A DNA stretch of 64,000 bases, taken from NCBI GenBank assembly GCA_002104935.1, contig MCGT01000022.1:186001-250000 (forward strand), in the 5' to 3' direction. A model generated the notes under the pieces. It searched no databases. It was given only the letters and a program-made list of their open reading frames with translations, and had not been told where the DNA came from. This DNA comes from Hesseltinella vesiculosa. Lineage: Eukaryota > Mucoromycota > Mucoromycetes > Mucorales > Cunninghamellaceae. A program made the position numbers and the translations under genes. Positions within the stretch are counted from its first letter, which is position 1. Each line of letters begins with the position of its first letter. Positions 55,845 to 64,000 of the stretch are shown here, piece after piece.

Positions 55845-56784
55845 ATGTCATTGAACACAGCTCACATTAAAGACATTCATGGCTTTGTATTTGACCTTGA
55901 TGGAACCTTGATTGACACAACGCCATTGGTCATCAAGTACTGGCAAAGGTTTGCTGCTGAACATGGCCTGGACCCAGAAAAGGTGAGCCTTGAAGAAACA
56001 CGTAAAAAGAACGAGCACTTCCTCACCTTGTGTTCTCTCAGATTTTGGCCACGTCTCATGGCCGGCGTACAATTGAAACCGTTGCTGAATGGGTCCCAGA
56101 AAAAGCGACGCAGGAAAACGTTGATAGGATGGAACGTCTCTTGGCCGATGAGGACGAGGGCGTCACTGGTAAAACAGGCAGACAGCATGGAAAGAAACAA
56201 GGTTTGACTTATCTAATCCATCCCTTGCTACGCCACAACTTCTGTAGTGCTTCCTGGCGTCAAACGTCTGTTGGAAACCATTCCTGCTCACCGATGGGGT
56301 ATTTGCACGGCAGGGACCACGTACATGGCCACAGCTCGTATGGCGCAATGTGGACTCACCCTCCCCGATAGCTTAGCAACCGGTGACACGGTAATCCTTT
56401 TTTTTTTCTTTATGATCCGAGGAAGAGGCTGACCTATTTTTGATAAAGGTAAAAAATGGCAAGCCTGATCCCGAAGGTTATTTGATGGTGGCTGCAGGTT
56501 TGCATGTTCCCGCGGAAAAATGCGTGGTGTTTGAAGATGCCCCTGCTGGTATGCATTTTGGCAAAAAAAAAAAAAAAAAAAGTTCCCCACCCCTCATATT
56601 TTTTTGTACAGGTGTTTGTGCCGGCAAGGCAGCAGGAATGACGGTGATTGCTTGCACCACCACTCACACCGCCGATCAGCTCAAGAAGGCTGGGGCCGAT
56701 TTCATTGTGCCCTTCCTCTCCGAAGTCCAAGTCAATCTCACCGGAGATGGGAATTTTGAAGTAGACGTCCGCCAACTACTTTAG
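55845..56784 (+). CDS. HAD-superfamily phosphatase, Gpp/Dog type
   Basis: Five exons (55845-55982, 56042-56168, 56248-56390, 56449-56548, 56612-56784) give 226 residues, close to yeast Gpp1/Dog1 (about 250). HAD motif I is FVFDLDGTLIDTTP (nucleophile and acid Asp), then the cap. VLPGVKRLLETIP and GICTAGT give motif II, KNGKPDPEGYLMVA gives the Lys of motif III, and VVFEDAPAGVCAGKAAGM gives motif IV. It should hydrolyse a small sugar or polyol phosphate such as glycerol 3-phosphate or 2-deoxyglucose 6-phosphate; the substrate cannot be fixed from motifs. Two introns have A- or T-runs, and one splits the APAG-VCAG motif. Confidence 0.88.
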
Positions 56785-57027
56785 ACTCATTTAGAAAATA
56801 AACCATGCCGCCATACACCAATGACCTGTGATTGGGTACAAACCTTCCGTTGCTGCGAAAGAAAAATAAAGCTTCGCACAAGCTGGGACCGGGGTGGCAA
56901 ATGCTGGACGGGCCGGCTTTTGCCTGACACTTTTTTAAATGGCGCTTTCAAGTGTCAGCAAAGTCTCACTTCTCTTCCCTGGTTTGTTTCCTTAAAAAAA
57001 AAAAACTTGTATACCACCCATTTGACA

Positions 57028-58366
57028 ATGTCCAGCCGTGGCCGTGAAAACACACCTCCCTTGCTCCATTTATTTGGAGGCGCATTGTCAGGCATGGTAG
57101 CGTGTGTGACTCTTCAGCCCCTCGATCTGATCAAAACTCGACTTCAGCAGCAACGTCAAGATCACTTGGCTTTTTTACGTGAAGCAAAGAAAAACGGCTT
57201 GTTAGAAGCTCCCAAAATGAGGTAAAAGGCCTGTCCAATCGAAACAGGAGGCCAAGGCACATCGGACAGCATGTATTCACCCTGACGTTTGCCTTGTTTA
57301 TTTTTTTTCCAGCACAATGGTTTCAACGATCCGTGATATCGTTCACTCCAACGGCATCTTGGGGCTCTGGCGTGGAACGGTTCCAACGATCCTAAGGTAC
57401 ATCCCAACTCCTTGACACCTTATCTCACCTTATCTATTTTATCCCCAATACAGAAACGTCCCTGGATCAGCCATGTACTTCTTTGCTCTTGCAGAAACAA
57501 GACAAGCCTTGGCTAGGACAAGACACCACTGGCAACCATGGATTGCTCCGAAAGCTACAAATCTCAAAGATCAACAGCAGTGGGAAAACCTGGTGTCCGG
57601 CATGTTCGCTCGTGGAGCTGTGGGTTATATCATGATGCCAGTCACCGTTGTCAAAGTGCGATTTGAGGTGAGCCTTGTTTATCGTGAGATAGCCTGTGAT
57701 TAACCGCCCCTGTCTCTCTCATTTTTAGAGCAACTTTTACAATTATACCTCTCTCTCTGACGCCTTCACATCCATCATCAAGAAAGACGGTGTTCGTGGA
57801 TTATTTGCTGGATACGGTGCAACCTTTATTCGCGACGCTCCCTTTGCTGGCATCTATCTGTTCTTCTACGAGAATTGCAAAAAATCCGCCAAAGGTAAGT
57901 TGGGATGGGTGGAGAAACCTGTGATACAGCTGCTAACCTGTTTTTTTTTTTTTTGATAGTGTGGTCAGAGAACCATCAATACCAGGTTGCCAATGCTTTG
58001 ATCAACCTCGGCTCGGGCGTCACAGCAGGCGTCGCAGCAACCATCATCACACATCCCTTTGACATGTTGAAAACGCGCATGCAGCTAAAGCCCACCATCT
58101 ATCGAAACATCATTCAGTCTGCCTCTAAAGTGATCAAGGTAAAAAAAGTCCTAGGGCAACACACGTGCTTCAGCTTGCACATATGGACGGATGGCCAACT
58201 TGTTTTTTTTTTCTGGCATTCGTAGGAAGAAGGCCTGATAGGATTCTTTGATGGTATGAGTGTCCGACTTATTCGAAAGCCTCTCAACTCTGCCATTGCT
58301 TGGACTATATACGAGGAGGTGATCCGATGGTATTCTCGAGATTCATCCTTGCAGAACCGCCTATGA
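57028..58366 (+). CDS. HEM25: Mitochondrial glycine carrier Hem25/SLC25A38
   Basis: Six exons (57028-57221, 57313-57396, 57454-57667, 57729-57894, 57960-58138, 58226-58366) give 325 residues: three repeats of the mitochondrial carrier fold. Carrier signatures are [24 protein letters not shown] (PxxxxK/R with Val-Lys) and [45 protein letters not shown] and [18 protein letters not shown] place it in the SLC25A38 branch (GxPGVAxYF-type). This carrier imports glycine into mitochondria for 5-aminolevulinate synthesis, the first step of haem production. Every junction was checked and the six exons stay in frame. Confidence 0.9.
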
Positions 58367-60536
58367 GCCTGGACTATTTTTTTTTTTTTGCATTTCCAGT
58401 TTGGTCACCACTACTTCTAAGTTTCTTTTTTTGTTACAGTGTATTTTTAGTTTGCATGCTTCGATTGAATAAAATCGAATTTCCCTAAAGATCAATGGCT
58501 CCTTAAGCTACCCTGGTATTGCGCGCTGTACTACTCTCTCTGCATGCAAAATTTGTCTGCGATTTTTGATCACTGGCGAAATTGGCCGATTTTTTCATTT
58601 TTTTAGCCGGAAGATCGTAGTGTCAAAACGAAACTGGTAAAACGTTGGCTGGGCAGCCTTCACCAATTGACCTTGTTTTTTCAGCACCTTCATCATTCAT
58701 GCATTTGCGCTCCTGCACAAAATTTCACGTCGATCCAATCACTCAAAAGGGCGGTGCAGCGCATTTTTTTTATATGAAGTTGGGCGGCATATTCAGTCTC
58801 CGCACAGAGCCTTTCGCCTCAAACATCCAAAGTCCTGGTGTTGACAAAGATGTGTCAATGTCGTGAGGCGATTCGACCAACTTGACGCTTGGCGTAGACT
58901 ATCCAGCTTGCCCAGGAGAACACCCGCAAGCCAGGAATCAAAAGCACCGCGCGGACACGTTTTTTTTTCATAAAATAAAGAAAAAGCATGCACATACAAA
59001 AAAAAAAGCATGCTCTGCACAACACTTTTGAGAGATTGAAGGTACTGAAAAAAATCAGGCCACTTGGAGGAATCCCAGGCTCCATCAGAGTGACCCAGAT
59101 GAACCTGTGACCATCTCGTGGAATTTTTTTGTCAACCACAGGAAACCAAGCCTGTCGCTTGCCATTTTGAATGTCAATGACGCGCTCAATGATTGATCCT
59201 CTTGTTCTTGCTATTTTTTCTTTACACGTACCCAGCATCCACCATGACCATTGGCAAAAAGAAAGACATAGGTCGAGCAGCTGAAAATACGCCCATGTGG
59301 TTGTGTACAGACATGTTGCTCATATGATGCAGCAAACACTGGATCTTCATGACAGCGCCAACGGTCAGCCCAAAAAATAGGAAAAAAAAAGCAACGTTAC
59401 ACACTCTTTTTTTTTTGAGCGGCCAGGATGAACGCGCGTCTGAAGATCTAGTTTGTCAAATAAAATAAAAAAAGTGCATTTCCTCCGTTTTTTATCTTTT
59501 TAGAGTGAACCTATAGTCCTTGCTGTAGGCGCTTAACGCTGCCAATCTTGCATCGATGGCCCCATTACCAGGGTAAATGTGTTCCAGTCATCTTGCAGAC
59601 GTTGACCAAAAGAAACGATGCAGGGCCATGATTTAGCACTGGATGCTTCGAGCGTGGGACCTGTAGCAAAGAGACAAAGCTGGATTATGCTTAAGTCACC
59701 ACCATTCCGTAACTAAGAAAAGTGTATGATGATTAAAAGTTCTTGGAGTGTTGAATGATTTAAAAAAATTATTGATTTTAAAGCGGGGTTGTGTTACCTT
59801 ATCTGGCTTCAATGTAGCAGGTTTGGTGATGATTCTACTGACTTTGCGTTGATTCAACGCCGGAATATGAGTCCAAAGTTATCCAGTATCACATGGACGA
59901 AAGTCGCCTTTTTTTGCTAACGAGTGGGCTTTACTAGTAAGTTTTGAAACTGTAGGGCTCATTTAGGGACCAGTATCCAAAAATGGAAACCACTTGGTTT
60001 AGCTCAGAGTGGATATGAATGAATGTTACTTGGTTTTTTATTTTGTAAGATTATCGATGGACAGAATCGATTTCATGTATGTCATTCGGTCAGTACGAAA
60101 AGAAAGGACAGAATCTGAAGAAAAAGAGAGCATTAAAAAAAAAAAAGCGGCGCACTCTGGGCGGTCGCTGATCCCAGAATTGCTCGCCGCCAATCCAGAA
60201 TGACACCGGAAACCAGGAATAAGTGACGGACAAAGCCGGTGACCATATACCGGGCATTTTGTAAAAAAAAAAAAATGGGCGCATCCTATGACTGCACGAG
60301 TGGTTTCAAGGGAAGATGTAGATTTCCAATAAAAAGGTAGATCGAAGCTGTTTCCTTGCTGTATCACTTTTCCATAAGTGACCTCATAACAATAAAACAA
60401 AAGAGTAGTCCTTTTATTTTTTGGTTGGGACCGACAGCATTACACCAATCACAAGTCACCGTCTAAACGGCCGCCGATTCGGCCCGAACATGCCGAATCC
60501 ACGACGAGGATATTTTCGCGGTTTGCCTTTCATCGG
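58367..60536. other. Intergenic region of 2.2 kb
   Basis: No supported gene. A minus-strand ORF (58855-59238) includes KRQAWFPVVDKKIPRDGHRF and IWVTLMEP, which might be a remnant of a repeat-encoded protein, but no start, splice or partner frame was found. The rest is AT-rich with A-runs near 59461, 60137 and 60263. Confidence 0.4.
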
Positions 60537-60609
60537 GTCTCTTTAGCTCAGCTGGCAGAGCGTCAGTCTCATAATCTGAAAGTCGAGGGTTCGAGCCCCT
60601 CAAGAGGCA
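60537..60609 (+). tRNA. tRNA-Met (CAT anticodon), second copy
   Basis: 73 bases identical to the gene at 35354-35426 (opposite strand) except C for T in the D loop (CAGCTGGCAG). Full cloverleaf with CTCATAA anticodon loop. A T-run of six follows six bases after the end and could serve as RNA polymerase III terminator. Confidence 0.94.
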
Positions 60610-60964
60610 CGTTTTTTTGCCGCCTTGACGTCCGAGGATTTTTTTCCTTGTTCGCTGGGTGTTTTTTTTTTGGAGTATTCTACTGTATTTGAGCGAGCTC
60701 TTTGACAACTTTTTCATTTCTGCAGTTAGTGCCTATGCTTGCCATACCTCCCTCAAACATTTTGCTCTTTATTTAGCCTGCAGCAATGCTGCTGCGTTTG
60801 AATGCACCGCCACTCCCCTGTAGTGGTATAAAACCTTGTCAGTGAGGAAATTAGTCATCATGGCGTGAGTGACCGTGACAGGTTCTTATTTTCATAGAAT
60901 GGAACGTCAGGAAAGATAAAGCCAGGGCGATCAAAAAGTGCCGGAAGAGCGGAACCAGCGTCAG

Positions 60965-60973
60965 ATCTGATAA
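60965..60973 (+). promoter_or_regulatory. Iron-GATA factor site ATCTGATAA (distal)
   Basis: Exact match to the ATCWGATAA consensus of fungal iron-responsive GATA repressors (SreA/Fep1/Urbs1 type), about 465 bases before the siderophore synthetase start, same strand. Confidence 0.6.
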
Positions 60974-61273
60974 GCTTTTTTATTGTTATTTTTATTCCTG
61001 GGATGCAAAAAAAGGAAGGAATGGAAATGCTAGAAAGAGTGCCTGCATACTTAATTAAAGTAAACAGAAACCAAAGAACAGAGGGGTTCTGAGTGAGGTG
61101 CCGTAGATCGTCTCAGCCAAAAAAAAAAAAAACCAACTGAGGGACGCCAAATGTCGAGCTACCATGGGGTCATGATACCACAAACATTGACAGCTGAAAA
61201 TGTTGTCGTGGTATTCAGTCACATTTGCTCGAGTAAAGGATTTAGTGATCCTTGTCATTGTGGAACAAAGAAA

Positions 61274-61282
61274 ATCTGATAA
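61274..61282 (+). promoter_or_regulatory. Iron-GATA factor site ATCTGATAA (proximal)
   Basis: Second exact ATCWGATAA copy, about 156 bases before the start codon and in the same orientation as the first. Two perfect copies in 320 bases are unlikely by chance. Confidence 0.65.
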
Positions 61283-61437
61283 GGAAGCAATTGATCGGGA
61301 GTCGGGAGCTGAAATGGTTGTTTGTGCCAATAAAGGTGGTGTGCAAGGGAATCCCAGCTTCGGCTTGTTTCGACTTTTTTCTTTTTTTTTTTTTTTTTTT
61401 TTTTTTTGCAACTGATCACTCTGAAAGAAAAGAAGCC

Positions 61438-63541
61438 ATGCCTGCTGCATCTACCCTTGAACAAAACGCGCATTATGCCAAGTTTTCTACCACTTCAAGA
61501 CTGATCTCCTGTTTGGTGTCTGAAGGCTTGATCGAAACCATCTTTGTGGTCAACCCCAACAAAACCCATGTTCATGGCGTTTGCATTTTGCTGCTTCCCG
61601 GGAAATCGAGCCTTGTTCAGCCTGAAGATATCCTTGTTGTTGTACCTCTACGTGGTCAGCCAATACTGCAAGCCAATGCCGATGCTAATCAGCCTGCCAT
61701 TGCCATGGTGGATGGCTGGGACATGTTACCTCACGTCTTCGTGCCGGGCACGGGGCCGTGTGCTTATCCTCCTGTCTCCCAAGCCAAAGAAACCACAGCT
61801 ATCAGCCACCAACTGGTAGCGTCTCTCCTTGGCGATGCCTTTGATGGCTTCTCGTTGATCGATGGTCATGATGCCGTGCAGCTCTGGACCCGTTTTGCTT
61901 CTCTCTCCAACGTGAACGATAAGCTTATCCAGCAAATTAGCCAGGAATTGGATTCTTCCATGATCCATCAAGGTAGAGGAGTCAAGCCTGCGAAAAATCA
62001 GACACTTACGCATTTTTTTTTTTTGAAAAACAAAACAAAACAAAAAGCTCACGCCTATAACCACCCCAAACTTTTGCCAACGTTATCTTCATCCACCGTT
62101 GCCTGGGAACAAATCATTTTGGAAGGCCATGCCACTCACCCTGTAAGATAAAAGAGGAAAAATCGATAGCACGTGTTAAAAACAACTAAAAAACCAATTT
62201 TTTTTTTTTTCACAGATGCACAAGGCAAGAAAAAGTTTCCCACCTATGGTGCCTGTGACACCGGGTGATAATGACTTGGAAGAGCCTGTGTTACGATTGG
62301 TTGCGGTACCCAAAAGTTCGATCCAAATGCGTGGCGATTTCCTGGCGAACGTCCAGCCCTGGGTAGATTTGCTCATGACGCAACAAGACCAAGCAAAGTG
62401 GACGATCACGCATGTGCTGATGCCTGTGCACCAACTGCAATTGCCCAACATCGAGCAGCGGTTTTCTGATGTCCAGGTGTTGCCAGCTCAAGGTCACTCG
62501 GTGTCTGTTCAAAGCCTGACGTCGATCCGATCGGTTGCCGCGCCTGATCTGGTGGCAGGGCTCAGCCTGAAACTCTGCCTTGGTATCAAGGTCTCCTCAG
62601 CCTTGCGAACAATCACACCCTTCTCGACTTACTTTGGGCCTGGGTTCTCCGAAAACGTGGTGCCACGGCTGACGTATGATCCTGCTGTGCTTTGGATCGA
62701 ACGTGAGTTGGCGAGTGCCGTATACAAGCATGACGACACCGACATGGCCAAGCATTGCAGCTGTGTGGTGCGTGAAGCCTTTGAATACCAACCTGATGCT
62801 GATGCCATCATCCCCTGCGCTGCTCTCGTGGAGAAGATCCAGCGTCCCGATACACAGATGACCCTGGTTCAGCATGTATGGCAGCTGGACAGCCAAGACA
62901 AACGCCGGGATTTCCTCGATCGATATGTCGACCTGCTGTTGCAAGCGTTCCTGCCTCCTGTCCTGGTCAATGGCGTAGCCTTTGAAGCCCATGGTCAAAA
63001 CACTCTTGCCCGCTTTGATCGAACCACCGGTGAACTCAAAGGCTTTGTTGTGCGTGATTTTGGTGGCGTCAAGGTCCATCGCCCTACTCTGCGTGACTCT
63101 TGCCAAGTGGATATTGATGTCTTGCCTGAAAGCTGTGTTGTGGCCGAGACCAAGGATGAGGTAAGCCGAAAAAAAAAAAACGATGCATCTGCTGACATGA
63201 TCGCGCATATATAGGTGTACAAGCTTCTCTATCACACCGTTTTCCATTGCCATCTGCAACGATTGATCCGCGTGCTGGATTTACACTACAATGGTGAAGG
63301 CTGGGCGTTGGTACGCAAACACCTGACTCGTTTGGTGCCCAAGGATCACGATTTGTGGAAGGTTCTGATGGAACAAGACAAAGTCCCTGGCAAGTGTTTG
63401 ATTCGCATGAAGATGGAAGAGCTCTATCGAGATGTAAGTCATCGTACTTTGCCCAACGTTTGATTACTGACCACTGCTCCCCCTTAGTATATCTACAGCC
63501 CTGTGCCAAATGTTATTCTGTCGACCGCTGTGAACAATTGA
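61438..63541 (+). CDS. NIS siderophore synthetase (IucA/IucC family), rhizoferrin synthetase type
   Basis: Five exons (61438-61972, 62048-62142, 62216-63160, 63215-63433, 63488-63541) give 615 residues, the usual size of an NRPS-independent siderophore synthetase. Family motifs: ILEGHATHP joined to MHKARKSF across intron 2 (the GHPxHPxxK ATP-site motif), VNGVAFEAHGQNTLARFDRT (EAHxQN catalytic-pocket motif), and FVVRDFGGVKVHRP (RDxGG). Enzymes of this type adenylate citrate and condense it with an amine. In Mucorales, rhizoferrin is citrate joined to putrescine and is the main siderophore, so that product is inferred. No transporter gene is next to it. Two iron-GATA sites upstream predict repression in iron-replete cells. 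Confidence 0.88.
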
Positions 63542-64000
63542 AGTCGGCCTTTTTTTTATTGCATGGTGGTACAACCCCGCCTTCTCCCTACCCCTTAACC
63601 TACATTGATCTGTAAATATCCCTCTTTCTCTTTATAAATAAAACCCTTGTTTTGATGCTCATTTATTTGTCACCAATCAAGAATGCGATCATTCATTTTT
63701 GTCCAGAAAGGTGGAACCATCAGATGACTTTTTTTTCTTAACAAAACCAATGTTGTTCATGCAAGAGAAGATCCATCTGTTTCACATTGGGGGTGTGACC
63801 CTCGAAATGGAGAAGTCCTGGGTTATGATGCTAATTCTGACTTAGAAAATGGCTCGGACCAATGCCGTCTAGGACAGAATTTTTCTCTTTTCCATGTGAG
63901 ATCCAAATTTGATCGGAGGCCTATGGCTGTCATGGCTAACCACGGCTCCGGTCAAAGTAAAAAGAAAGGGTCCTTTTTTTCTATATGCCTTTGTTATGCT
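63542..64000. other. Right-edge region after the siderophore synthetase
   Basis: 3' flank with an AATAAA-like signal near 63636 (AAATAAAACC). No gene recognised to the window end. Confidence 0.5.

Larger units (their letters stand above)
60610..61437. promoter_or_regulatory. Upstream region of the rhizoferrin-type synthetase
   Basis: No gene. It contains two perfect ATCWGATAA sites and ends in a long T-run (about 25) just before the start codon. Confidence 0.6.

Noticed and set aside
58855..59238. Minus-strand ORF with KKIPRDGHRFIWV as a transposon remnant
   Set aside because: A faint memory of repeat proteins only; no second frame, ends or repeats found to support a mobile element.
1..64000. 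A biosynthetic gene cluster or CRISPR-like array
   Set aside because: Neighbouring genes are unrelated housekeeping functions, and no regularly spaced repeats were seen.

Overview
This window reads as nuclear DNA of an early-diverging filamentous fungus, most likely a mucoralean (Mucoromycota). The genes are split by short GT-AG introns, mostly about 50-100 bases and often carrying long A or T runs. Highly expressed genes use C-ending codons. The gene set includes an NIS siderophore synthetase of the rhizoferrin type and genes of complexes that the well-studied Dikarya lack (Integrator INTS10, KICSTOR-type ITFG2). The genus cannot be named from the sequence. All gene models were spliced by hand from reading frame, splice sites and remembered family similarity; no search was run. 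Most models close in frame from ATG to stop.

Layout. 1-18 kb is mostly minus strand: INTS10 (cut by the left edge), an F-box/zinc/DUSP-like protein, an SDR, a SAM methyltransferase, ITFG2, an ATG-less serine-recombinase-like ORF, TFIIE beta, then a plus-strand SMAP-domain protein, ATP synthase subunit b and the exosome cofactor MPP6. 18-34 kb: NAD(P)HX dehydratase, a head-to-head pair of stomatin paralogues, 6-phosphogluconate dehydrogenase, a Pho84-type phosphate transporter, an unknown His/Ser/Pro-rich protein and a TMX3-like ER disulfide isomerase. 35-41.5 kb: tRNA-Met(CAT), Vps74/GOLPH3, a C8orf76-like protein, the mitochondrial phosphatase Ptc7 and ribosomal protein eL27.

42.5-49.3 kb is the rearranged part. 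A block of about 1.4 kb is present twice in direct orientation. The right copy is the promoter and 5' end of an intact DIS3L2-type exoribonuclease. The left copy is a broken fragment of the same gene, followed by remnants that include a PD-(D/E)XK-like protein. Between the copies lies a protein matching only the N-terminal half of SLX4. 52-64 kb: peroxisomal multifunctional enzyme (PTS1 SKL), a HAD phosphatase, the Hem25/SLC25A38 carrier, a second tRNA-Met(CAT), and the rhizoferrin-type synthetase with two perfect ATCWGATAA iron-GATA sites upstream.

The genes are mostly unrelated housekeeping functions rather than a pathway cluster. The clearest regulatory logic is iron control of the siderophore synthetase at the right end. 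The clearest genome-dynamics signal is the 42.5-49.3 kb duplication.
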